Of a stretch of 64,000 nt of DNA, positions 23,878-31,435 are shown piece after piece. The stretch's first letter is position 1. Each line of letters starts with the position of its first letter. The notes beneath the pieces are model-generated. The model did not search any database and was not told the origin of the DNA. It saw only the letters and a list, made by a program, of their open reading frames with translations. The DNA comes from Pseudomonadales bacterium (GTDB taxonomy: Bacteria; Pseudomonadota; Gammaproteobacteria; Pseudomonadales; Porticoccaceae): positions 1,550,001 through 1,614,000 of the forward strand of contig JACKOF010000001.1 in the NCBI GenBank assembly GCA_024234435.1, read 5' to 3'. Position numbers and translations under genes: made by a program.

Positions 23878-26463
23878 TCAGAAATTTTTGGTGATACTTA
23901 ATCCGTAGGTTCTTGGCTCGGTAGGGTAAGCATTCAATTTACCCGATTGCAGCGGCGTATCGAAATAGGTTGCCAGATAATCCTGATCCAACAAGTTACG
24001 GGCCCAGGTTGTCACCTCGATACCCATATCAACAAACCGAATGCCTACTTGCATATTGAGCAGATCGTAACCGTCTTCTTCTTTTAGGGGATCAATATTA
24101 TCGTCCTTAAACTGCTCGTCCCGCCAATTGTAATTGGCATGAACATAACCGTTGATGGTGTCGGTAATATCAAAGCTCTGCGTAGCAGCAATAATGAACG
24201 TGTTTTCTGCATTGCTGTCGAGCGGATCACCCGAGCGGTCACAGAACTCATCGAGCGGGCTTGCACGACCAGGGTCAGGCTCACCCGTTAACCAGGAATA
24301 AGAAATCCAACAGTTGGCTCTATCGAAACCTTCGAACTCCCCTTCGTTATAAATATATGCACCAGATATCTCCAGGCTATCCGTAGGGTTCCACCAGAGT
24401 TCTAGCTCTGCACCCTTGGTAATCACTTTACCGGCATTAGAGAGGTTAAAGCCCGCCCCCTGAAAAGCGTTGGTTTGAAAATCTTTGGTTGTTGTGTGGT
24501 GAAACGTCAGATTTGCACGAACATTTTGATCGGGAAAATCCTTTTTCATACCCAACTCATAGGTTTCAGAGTTCTCGGCATCAAAGATAGGATCAAATGT
24601 TGGGTTAATACGATCGGTATTGGTGCCGCCAGATTTATAGCCGGTTGCATAGGAAGCGTAAAACATAGTGTCTTCAGACGGAAACCAGGAAAGTTTGAGG
24701 TTTGCTGTAATTTGCTCGTCGTCGAGTTCATCGTCCAAGTCAGGGCGGGGATTAAACACTGTTAGATCACTCAACCCTAACAGCAGCCCCCATGAAGCAC
24801 CCGGCTCGGTGAAGGTTCCATCAATTTTTTTATTCTCTTTGGTATACCGGGCACCAACGGTCACTTCCCAGTTTTCCACAAAGCGATAATCCACTTGACC
24901 GAATATAGCCCAGGCTTTGTGGTCCTGTTCCATCACATTTCTGCCATTACCTCCGGCCGGCAACCCAATTCCGGTAAAACCAGCCATTTGCAGGGGTATC
25001 AACGGATTACCTGCTGTCAACGCTACATTCTCGAGGCCAACAACCATCGCACTGGCCGTTTCAGCGGCATAGGTTGCCTGCGCTGCCAGCGCCGCAGCAG
25101 TGGCAAAATCTCCAGCATCTGCCGCTGCCGTAGCTTGATCCCCCAGTCCTGAAGCCTGTGAAAACACACTCAACGCTACAAAGTTATTAAAATCTGCCCC
25201 CATCACGGTGTTACTTTCTGAGTCCAGCTTCTGCTGAAAGTAATAGGCGCCCACCAAAAAGTTACCGCCTTCAAAACTTCTGGAAAAGCGTAGCTCTTGT
25301 GAAAAAGACTCCTGTTCCGCGTGTTCATCCCGATTGGCGATAGCAATGTCACTAAAATCTGCATCGACCAAATCATCGGAATCAAACCCTCGCCACGCAG
25401 TAATGGATGTCAATGTGCCTTCGTCAAGATCCCAATCCATTTGCAAAGAGACCCCATGATCGGTGTTCTCCGAACTGGGTAGCTGATTAAACGCCACGAC
25501 ATCATCATGCACTGCACGTTCGTCAATGATTGTGCCGCCAAAGCCAAATACCGGAACAGGTAATCCGGGAATCAGTACCGAGTCAGGTATCGACAAAATA
25601 CTGTCTGTACCAGCAGAAGGCATGGTTGCAAATTGACCGGTAAAATCACTTCGGGGAAATACCAGATAGTTGTTTTTCACGGTAACTGCCGCACAGCAAA
25701 CTTCATCAATTTCCGAGCGATCAACAATGAGGCGAGCGGTAAAATCATCGGTTGGGGTATAAAATAACTGCGCTCTTATACCGTAACGGTTGCGGTCATT
25801 AATTTCATTATTACCAAGATTTACATCATCGACATAACCGTCCCTATCTGTAGTAAAACCGGTAACTCGGTAGGCCAATGTATTTTCAATCAGGGCTCCA
25901 CCAACAGCACCATTAAAACTGCGCAAATCAAAATTACCCATGTCGGCTTTGATATAACCGCCGAACTCTTGCTCAGGCGCTTTGGTATGCATCAGCACTG
26001 CGCCGGAAGGGCTATTGCGGCCAAACAACGTCCCCTGAGGGCCACGCAACACCTCAACCCTCTCCATATCAACCATTTCGTTAACCATTGAGCTCTGGCG
26101 CGCACGATAAACGCCGTCAACATAAAGCCCCACCGATGACTCCAAGCCAAAGTTCGAGCCGCTGGTGCCCACACCGCGAATAGCAAAATTTGAAGTGGTT
26201 GTGTTCTGGTTCTGCTGCACGGTCAAACCCGGTGCACTTTGCTGAAGATCAAAAACATCTGTGATTGCGCGCTCAGTTAGTTGCTCACTACTTAACGCGG
26301 TAATTGAAATCGGCACATCCTGAATATACTGCTCCCGCTTTTGAGCCGTCACAATAATCTCTTCTATTTGAGCATGTGTGACCCCGGGAGTCATAACCAG
26401 CGTGACAGCCGTTACTAGTGATATTTTTCTAAAAGATACAAAACCGCCTTTAATACTATTCAT
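23878..26463 (-). CDS. TonB-dependent outer membrane receptor, ligand unknown
   Basis: 861-residue TonB-dependent receptor of the large type common in marine and sphingomonad-like bacteria. A signal peptide ends near HAQ (residue 32), followed by the TonB box IEEIIVTAQKREQ, plug motifs (VPISITAL, NFAIRGVGTSG, VEVLRGPQGTLFGRNSPSGA) and a barrel ending in YGLSITKNF. An unusual alanine-rich stretch of about 40 residues sits in a barrel loop (encoded near 25050-25160). CAGGGGGA precedes the ATG at a good distance. Monocistronic: a terminator follows and acs upstream has its own. No regulator or transport partner nearby shows the ligand. Confidence 0.92.
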   Translation of the reverse strand: MNSIKGGFVSFRKISLVTAVTLVMTPGVTHAQIEEIIVTAQKREQYIQDVPISITALSSEQLTERAITDVFDLQQSAPGLTVQQNQNTTTSNFAIRGVGTSGSNFGLESSVGLYVDGVYRARQSSMVNEMVDMERVEVLRGPQGTLFGRNSPSGAVLMHTKAPEQEFGGYIKADMGNFDLRSFNGAVGGALIENTLAYRVTGFTTDRDGYVDDVNLGNNEINDRNRYGIRAQLFYTPTDDFTARLIVDRSEIDEVCCAAVTVKNNYLVFPRSDFTGQFATMPSAGTDSILSIPDSVLIPGLPVPVFGFGGTIIDERAVHDDVVAFNQLPSSENTDHGVSLQMDWDLDEGTLTSITAWRGFDSDDLVDADFSDIAIANRDEHAEQESFSQELRFSRSFEGGNFLVGAYYFQQKLDSESNTVMGADFNNFVALSVFSQASGLGDQATAAADAGDFATAAALAAQATYAAETASAMVVGLENVALTAGNPLIPLQMAGFTGIGLPAGGNGRNVMEQDHKAWAIFGQVDYRFVENWEVTVGARYTKENKKIDGTFTEPGASWGLLLGLSDLTVFNPRPDLDDELDDEQITANLKLSWFPSEDTMFYASYATGYKSGGTNTDRINPTFDPIFDAENSETYELGMKKDFPDQNVRANLTFHHTTTKDFQTNAFQGAGFNLSNAGKVITKGAELELWWNPTDSLEISGAYIYNEGEFEGFDRANCWISYSWLTGEPDPGRASPLDEFCDRSGDPLDSNAENTFIIAATQSFDITDTINGYVHANYNWRDEQFKDDNIDPLKEEDGYDLLNMQVGIRFVDMGIEVTTWARNLLDQDYLATYFDTPLQSGKLNAYPTEPRTYGLSITKNF

Positions 26464-26597
26464 GAGATTTCCCCCTGAATATGTTATTTTTTATTGTTTT
26501 TTACCCCTTAAATCAAAAGTAGACCCAAAGTATCAAGCTGTCCAGACGAGGTGTTTTAAACAAATAAGGTTGTGGCAAGAACCAATAACAACAAGCC

Positions 26598-26627
26598 ATA
26601 AAAAAAGCCGGATAAACCGGCTTTCTT
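26598..26627 (-). terminator. Intrinsic terminator of acs
   Basis: AAAGCCGG and CCGGCTTT pair over 8 bp around a 5-base loop; on the minus strand TTTTTT follows directly. It lies about 30 bases downstream of the acs stop, between acs and the TonB receptor gene. Confidence 0.85.
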
Positions 26628-26655
26628 AAAACGAAAACAAATACTTACATAGCTT

Positions 26656-28593
26656 TTATAGATTCATTCTATTATCAATAATCTGATTAACTACCGAAGG
26701 GTCAGCCAGTGTAGAAGTATCGCCGAGGGTATCCAGCTCGTTTTCAGCCACTTTTCGCAAAATGCGGCGCATAATTTTTCCCGAACGGGTTTTTGGCAAT
26801 CCGGGTGCCCACTGAATCAAATCGGGCTTGGCAATTGCGCCAATCTCTTTGACACAAAGAGACACCAACTCCTGACGCAATTGCTCTGAAGGCTCAACAC
26901 CATTCATGAGTGTTACATAGGCATAAATACCTTGCCCTTTTATGTCATGGGGGTAACCCACAACAGCAGCTTCAGCCACTTGTGGATGCAGCACCAAAGC
27001 ACTTTCAATTTCCGCCGTACCCATCCGGTGACCAGAAATATTCAATACATCGTCCATACGACCGGTAATCCAGTAGTAACCGTCTTCATCCCGCCGAGCA
27101 CCATCACCGGTAAAATAGTAGCCGGGGTAGGTCGAGAAATAAGTGTCAATCAAACGCTGGTGATCACCATAAACCGTTCTGATCTGACCCGGCCAGGAAG
27201 CTTTAATGACCAGACTACCCTGCCCCGCCCCTTCGATTTCTTGCCCGTTTTCATCCAGCAATGCAGGCTGAACACCAAAAAATGGCAAGGTTGCCGAGCC
27301 CGGTTTCAGATCAGTTGCGCCCGGCAGCGGCGTCAGCATATGACCGCCCGTTTCAGTTTGCCACCAGGTATCAACAATAGGGCAACGGCTGTTACCGACA
27401 ACACGGTAATACCATTCCCAGGCCTCAGGGTTAATGGGTTCACCCACCGAGCCAAGCACACGCAACGAACTACGACTAGTATCCCTGACCAGCTCATCGC
27501 CTGCCCCCATCAACGCCCGAATAGCCGTAGGTGCCGTGTAAAAAATATTAACCTTATGTTTGTCTATTACTTGCCAAAATCGAGAGGCATCCGGGTACGT
27601 CGGCACACCTTCAAACATCAACGTGATGGCTCCATTACACAGCGGACCATAAATAATATAACTGTGGCCTGTCACCCAGCCCACATCTGCGGTGCACCAG
27701 AAAACTTCGCCCTCTTTGTAATCGAACGTGTATTTATGGCTCATCGCGCATTGCAGTAAATAACCCGCCGTTGTGTGCATCACACCTTTCGGTTTTCCGG
27801 TTGACCCGGAGGTGTAAAGAATAAACAACGGGTCTTCTGAATCCATCAATTCAGGCTCACATACATCTGAAATGTCGGCCACCGCCTGGTGATACCAAAT
27901 ATCACGACCTGCATGCCAATGAATGTCGCCGCCGGTGCGTTTAACAACCAGGCAAGTCGTTACACTCGGGCAACTTTGCAACGCCGTATCGGTATTAGTT
28001 TTTAACGGAATAGCTTTACCGCCGCGCACACCCTCATCAGCGGTAATTACCGTGCGACAATCCGAGTCCAGAATCCGGTCTTTAAGCGCCTCTGGCGAGA
28101 ACCCGCCAAACACGACAGAATGTACTGCACCAATGCGAGCACAAGCCAACATCGCATAAGCGGCTTCAGGAATCATCGGCATATAAATGCACACGCGATC
28201 ACCTTTTTGCACGCCTCTATGCCGTAGCACATTTGCCAGCTTGTTCACCTGCTGGCTCAATTCACGATACGTAATGTGCTGCTGATCAGAAGGTTCATCG
28301 CCCTCCCAAATAATAGCGGTTTGATCAGCCCTGCCGGGCAAATGACGGTCAATACAATTAACCGTGACATTCAGCTTGCCGCCTTCAAACCAGCGCGCCT
28401 CGCCCTTGCGAAAATCAAACTCACACACGTTATTCCAGGGCCGCTCCCAGCTCAAAAACTGCTGCGCCTGCTCAGACCAGAAACTATCGGTATTTTCAAT
28501 CGAACGACGATACATTTCTTCGTAAGTCGGCTTATCAATAATCGCATCACGTGCAAAATCAACGGGTACAGGATGGACCTGAAACTCAGACAT
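26656..28593 (-). CDS. acs: Acetyl-CoA synthetase (AMP-forming)
   Basis: 645-residue acetate-CoA ligase; it activates acetate to acetyl-AMP and then acetyl-CoA for growth on or scavenging of acetate. Length is typical. The AMP-binding P-loop ILYTSGSTGKPKGVMHTTAG, the motif DTWWQTETGGHML, YYFTGDGARRDEDGYYWITG, and the C-terminal LPKTRSGKIMRRILRK with the regulatory lysine that is usually acetylated are all visible. The N-terminal MYRRSIENTDSFWSEQAQQF block marks Acs rather than a general acyl-CoA ligase. Monocistronic on the minus strand. No acetyltransferase or ActP partner is seen nearby. Confidence 0.97.
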   Translation of the reverse strand: MSEFQVHPVPVDFARDAIIDKPTYEEMYRRSIENTDSFWSEQAQQFLSWERPWNNVCEFDFRKGEARWFEGGKLNVTVNCIDRHLPGRADQTAIIWEGDEPSDQQHITYRELSQQVNKLANVLRHRGVQKGDRVCIYMPMIPEAAYAMLACARIGAVHSVVFGGFSPEALKDRILDSDCRTVITADEGVRGGKAIPLKTNTDTALQSCPSVTTCLVVKRTGGDIHWHAGRDIWYHQAVADISDVCEPELMDSEDPLFILYTSGSTGKPKGVMHTTAGYLLQCAMSHKYTFDYKEGEVFWCTADVGWVTGHSYIIYGPLCNGAITLMFEGVPTYPDASRFWQVIDKHKVNIFYTAPTAIRALMGAGDELVRDTSRSSLRVLGSVGEPINPEAWEWYYRVVGNSRCPIVDTWWQTETGGHMLTPLPGATDLKPGSATLPFFGVQPALLDENGQEIEGAGQGSLVIKASWPGQIRTVYGDHQRLIDTYFSTYPGYYFTGDGARRDEDGYYWITGRMDDVLNISGHRMGTAEIESALVLHPQVAEAAVVGYPHDIKGQGIYAYVTLMNGVEPSEQLRQELVSLCVKEIGAIAKPDLIQWAPGLPKTRSGKIMRRILRKVAENELDTLGDTSTLADPSVVNQIIDNRMNL

Positions 28594-29131
28594 TAGAAAC
28601 CCTCACAACACTCGTTTTTGTTTTCTATATTATTCAAACATGAATGGAATACGCACAAGCGTAGCATCTATTTCACTTTGGTATAACAGCAAAATGATAA
28701 CCCAATTCAAAGACCCGCAGGCACTAATACATCACAGATATACTCGTGCTACCTAACACAACTCAGCAGGCTAAACCTTGCCATCAAAAAAGATCTGGCG
28801 TTTAATCCAATAAAGTTAAAAGCCACATCAGCGTTGATCGTGCTATCGCACCAGTACAGATGCATTATTGGAGCCAAGGAAAGGTGAACCTCTTATCATT
28901 AAAACTCTTTTTTAAAACTATGGCACCAAGCCACCACTTGCCATTGTTTTACGCCAACAGTAACGGTAACCCCCTCATAGATGACCGGGATAACACCAGA
29001 AAGAAACCGGGAACCACATTAAGAGTTTTATTTATCGAAGCGTTAAATGTTATCAGCACGGCCACTCTAATAGCTTACGGTGGCCGCCCGCTAATAATTA
29101 TTAAGAGGCCAAAGGCCTTATTAACAGACTG
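28594..29131. other. Non-coding stretch between acs and the integron cassettes
   Basis: 538 bases without a convincing gene; the longest open frame (28860-29147) has no ribosome site or recognisable sequence. Near its right end are two imperfect hairpins: CGGCCAC (29059-29065) with GTGGCCG (29080-29086), and TTATTAAGAGGCC (29098-29110) with GGCCTTATTAA (29114-29124). The second, with extra unpaired bases and followed by G/TTATAT, could be a decayed attC. The acs promoter must lie at the left edge. Confidence 0.5.
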
Positions 29132-29675
29132 TTATATGCCTAGGTGAGTTATGAAGAAGATTTTAATCATAATTGGAAAAATCGTTGCCGCACTTGTGGG
29201 GTTATATGTAATAGCCTCAATAGGGTTCTATTTTTGGCTCAAAAATGAAGTGGATTTTGAGTTCCAAGATGTAAGTCATGAATCGGCTTACTCAGCCTAC
29301 ATTGGCCAAATATTCAAAACCACAAAAGACTCCTCCATCATAAAAATCGAACAAGACAAAGGCGCTTTTAATGGCAAGCAGTTAATTTATTCCGTCATGG
29401 AGAACCGCATTGAAGGCAGTGATTTCCTATTAAATGAAACACTACCAGCAGGTACAACATTTTCCATTAAAAAATTTGTCCGCTGTGAAGCCTGTGATTC
29501 CAATGATACTGCCGCCATCATCAAAATCACTTCAACAAGTAGCTACTCAGATGCTCCTGTATACTTTGACCACATGGAATTAATGGTGCGCAATGATTGG
29601 ACTCAAAAAATTAGGTAGCACGGCATATAACCAGCAAAGGCACCGGACAGCTAAAGCTGCCCGGTGCTTTGGGCG
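29132..29675 (+). mobile_element. Integron gene cassette 1
   Basis: Cassette bounded by the recombination points G/TT at 29131/29132 and 29675/29676. Its first bases with the preceding G, GTTATATGCC (29131-29140), are the exact complement of GGCATATAAC (29622-29631), which begins the attC site at its end. That is the defining relation of a cassette's two ends in circular form. It holds one open frame, running almost edge to edge, as cassettes do. No integrase gene is present in the window. Confidence 0.85.
29151..29618 (+). CDS. Cassette-encoded membrane-anchored protein of unknown function
   Basis: 155-residue protein not recognised. Residues about 3-30 form one hydrophobic helix (ILIIIGKIVAALVGLYVIAS and on), with two lysines before it, so the protein is probably anchored in the inner membrane with the rest outside. 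The remaining domain is mixed alpha/beta in appearance with a CEACDS cysteine pair near residue 118. AGGTGAG lies just before the ATG, 20 bases from the cassette edge. The stop is 4 bases before the attC. Base composition is visibly more A/T-rich than the flanking housekeeping genes, in keeping with acquisition by an integron. Confidence 0.75.
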   Translation: MKKILIIIGKIVAALVGLYVIASIGFYFWLKNEVDFEFQDVSHESAYSAYIGQIFKTTKDSSIIKIEQDKGAFNGKQLIYSVMENRIEGSDFLLNETLPAGTTFSIKKFVRCEACDSNDTAAIIKITSTSSYSDAPVYFDHMELMVRNDWTQKIR

Positions 29676-29681
29676 TTAGTA
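29622..29681 (+). repeat. attC recombination site of cassette 1
   Basis: Complete attC architecture in about 60 bases. R'' is ATATAAC and R' is GTTAGTA, with TAAC and GTTA pairing. The L boxes CAAAG and CTTTG follow a short unpaired spacer. An extrahelical G sits on the 5' arm before CACCGG. The stem continues as CACCGG/CCGGTG and CAGCT/AGCTG around an AA loop, with one A/C mismatch. The extrahelical base sets strand choice by the integrase. The cut site is G/TTAG at 29675/29676. Confidence 0.88.
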
Positions 29682-30470
29682 CTCCAAAGACATCGAGGCA
29701 AAGAAAGAGATCGCAATGAGATTAACCACCGATTCAACACAAAAACATATAATCTTGCTTAAGCTGGTTGATGCTTATGAAAATGTCCCAGATTTTGGCA
29801 ATGGACCAGTTCAAGCCATGACACCCCAAAGAGAGTGGCTCTCTAAACTAGGAGCGATTTTCAACGCCCTAGGCGCAACACACACCGTAACTCATCGTAC
29901 TAACATGAGCATCTTGTCTCAGCACAGGGATTTTGCTTTAAATAATATTGTTAGCCAAATTGGCGATGTTATTGAAGAACTTAGGCTAGATTTAGAGCTC
30001 GACGGGAAAAGCGAGATTGGTAGTGTCTATCAACCAGGTGATGTTTATAGCTTTTTTTCAGATCTAAAAGCTATCATTGCTAATGCCCAGCAAACTATTA
30101 CCATCGTTGACCCATATTTTACTGGTGAAGCTTTCGATGCTTATTTATCAACATGCTCTCAAGGTGTATCAATAAACATCCTCTCTGAGCGATATACAGA
30201 TGATTTAAAGAGCTATGCGGAAAAACATGCGGCACAGTTTGGTACATCAATTGAGCTTCGAAAATCTAAGGAGATTCATGATCGCTTAGTAATTATCGAT
30301 CAGTCGGAATGCTGGATCATAGGCAACTCAATCAAAGACGCCGCAAAAAAATCAACGTATTTAATTCCTCTATCACCAACAATTGCTGCATCAAAGATAG
30401 AAATTTATTCGCAAATTCAGGCGCGTGCCAATGAGTACTAACAAGTCAAAACAGCGTCGCTATCATTTTT
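29676..30470 (+). mobile_element. Integron gene cassette 2 with a broken right end
   Basis: Begins at TTAGTACTC after the cut point in attC 1. With the preceding G, GTTAGTACTC (29675-29684) is exactly complementary to GAGTACTAAC (30433-30442), the start of this cassette's own attC. That attC continues AACAAGTCAAAACAGC and its GTCAAAA arm can pair with TTTTTGAC, but the expected GTT recombination end is missing after about 30470. The right edge therefore appears truncated or mutated. The exact end coordinate is approximate. Confidence 0.8.
29716..30441 (+). CDS. Cassette-encoded phospholipase-D-like protein
   Basis: 241-residue cytoplasmic protein. Residues about 1-100 look helical and are not recognised. 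Residues about 105-230 resemble a single phospholipase-D-type half: ITIVDPYFTGEAFDAYLS at the start and the HxR/K-x4-D motif HDRLVIID (188-195), followed by CWIIGNSIKDAAKK, the usual G-N-S/D sequel. Lysine of the classic HxKxxxxD is replaced by arginine. PLD-like domains of this sort act as nucleases or lipases and are frequent in defence proteins, so an anti-phage role is plausible but only inferred. The stop codon lies within the R'' box of its attC, a compact arrangement common in cassettes. Confidence 0.75.
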   Translation: MRLTTDSTQKHIILLKLVDAYENVPDFGNGPVQAMTPQREWLSKLGAIFNALGATHTVTHRTNMSILSQHRDFALNNIVSQIGDVIEELRLDLELDGKSEIGSVYQPGDVYSFFSDLKAIIANAQQTITIVDPYFTGEAFDAYLSTCSQGVSINILSERYTDDLKSYAEKHAAQFGTSIELRKSKEIHDRLVIIDQSECWIIGNSIKDAAKKSTYLIPLSPTIAASKIEIYSQIQARANEY

Positions 30471-30554
30471 GACGACCTTCAGCACGACAACAAACTCTCT
30501 TATGATCCCCCGTAACTCAGCAGGAATTAACCGAAATATCACCCGGAGAGGTTC

Positions 30555-31160
30555 TCAAGCAGCCAGCCGGTTTTGATAGTTAACAGCCAGCGGCGGTGCC
30601 TGGGTAACAACCTGCTCAGACAATGCCAAGGGTTGTAACCTCGCAGCAGACACAACATGCTCCAATTCTGCAAAGGTTCCTTTCGGTTGAAAAGATGTGC
30701 CGCTTAGGGTTTCAAACGGTACACCCCAGCGAGAATGAAACCGGCGGTAGTATCGGGCATTTTTTGAAGAGCTGACCATCAATGCGCAGTCATAACCCAA
30801 CTCCCAGCTGGTATTAACAAGGTGACCACAAAAAAACTGCAGTAAATCATCACAACGTGCATCAGGCGCAACTGAAAGTCTCTCCCATAAACAAGGCTTC
30901 CCTGCCCTAAAGCTGACTTTTCCTATGGAACTGGTACAAGAGACAAGATCGATATCGGCCTGATTTGCCGCTACGATACGAGCACCACCGAGGCATCGAC
31001 CTTTGCGGCTGGCGATTAAAATATGGCCTACCTTGTCTGAAGGCTCTTCGGAACCATCAAAATCCGGCAGATTCAATTCTTTGCGATAACAGTTTTCCCG
31101 CAACTGAAAATATTGTTCCAACAGTTCAGGGGCGCGCGTAATTTCGAATTTAATAGACAT
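30555..31160 (-). CDS. LuxI/FeeM-like GNAT-fold acyltransferase
   Basis: 201-residue protein with the layout of N-acyl amino acid synthases and acyl-homoserine lactone synthases. Resemblance includes an N-terminal YFQLRENCYRKELNLPDFDG (compare the R-x-x-V/C-Y/F start of LuxI-type enzymes), HILIASRKGRCLGGARIV giving the GNAT core strand, LWERLSVAPDARCDDLLQFF and a C-terminal YYRRFHSRWGVPFE. Such enzymes take an acyl chain from acyl-ACP and attach it to an amino acid or homoserine lactone. No LuxR gene adjoins it. It lies next to a GlrR-like sigma-54 activator gene and has a sigma-54-like promoter. The acyl-signal function is inferred; a general GNAT acetyltransferase is the alternative. Confidence 0.65.
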   Translation of the reverse strand: MSIKFEITRAPELLEQYFQLRENCYRKELNLPDFDGSEEPSDKVGHILIASRKGRCLGGARIVAANQADIDLVSCTSSIGKVSFRAGKPCLWERLSVAPDARCDDLLQFFCGHLVNTSWELGYDCALMVSSSKNARYYRRFHSRWGVPFETLSGTSFQPKGTFAELEHVVSAARLQPLALSEQVVTQAPPLAVNYQNRLAA

Positions 31161-31237
31161 ATATCTTTCGGTATCTCGCAGTATCTGGCTGATTGTTTAT
31201 CGCGCTAACAGGCGTAGCGCTGTATTGCCAGGAACAC

Positions 31238-31252
31238 TCAAGAATTATGCCA
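31238..31252 (-). promoter_or_regulatory. Sigma-54-like promoter of the acyltransferase gene
   Basis: Minus strand TGGCATAATTCTTGA agrees with TGGCAC-N5-TTGC at the GG of -24 and TTG of -12, differing at the sixth base and the final C. It lies 78 bases upstream of the ATG at 31160. The gene immediately upstream encodes a sigma-54 activator, which makes the match more meaningful. A GCGCTA/TAGCGC hairpin can form in the predicted leader. Confidence 0.45.
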
Positions 31253-31400
31253 ATTAAACTATTAACTGACAGATCAAAGAGTTAGAGAGAAGTCCGCGAA
31301 AGTCTTGCCGTAATCAGTCGGTAGCGGCCTGTTTTTGTCGTCATTTTGCGACACAACAATGCAAGATATTCTGTATTTTTATAAAAATCAGATAGTTATC

Positions 31401-31420
31401 GTGTCTCCATTTGGAGACAC
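31401..31420. repeat. Inverted repeat downstream of the response regulator gene
   Basis: GTGTCTCCA-TT-TGGAGACAC, 9-bp perfect arms, 16 bases after the response regulator stop (minus strand). No immediate T-run. A second exact palindrome, ATTTTTATAAAAAT (31375-31388), follows. Either a weak terminator or regulator-binding sites upstream of the acyltransferase gene. Confidence 0.5.
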
Positions 31421-31435
31421 ACAAATAATCCAAGG

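Noticed and set aside
26932..27759. 275-codon open frame on the plus strand inside acs
   Set aside because: Antisense to a full-length, motif-complete acs gene; the translation is rich in H, T, R and P with no family resemblance, as expected for a shadow frame.
29098..29137. Complete attC site upstream of cassette 1
   Set aside because: A hairpin with extra bases precedes G/TTATAT, but no proper R'' box (TAAC) is found at the expected place, so it is noted only as a possible decayed site.
28860..29147. Possible small gene of 95 codons before cassette 1
   Set aside because: No Shine-Dalgarno, no recognisable sequence, and it runs across hairpins and into the cassette boundary; better treated as non-coding.
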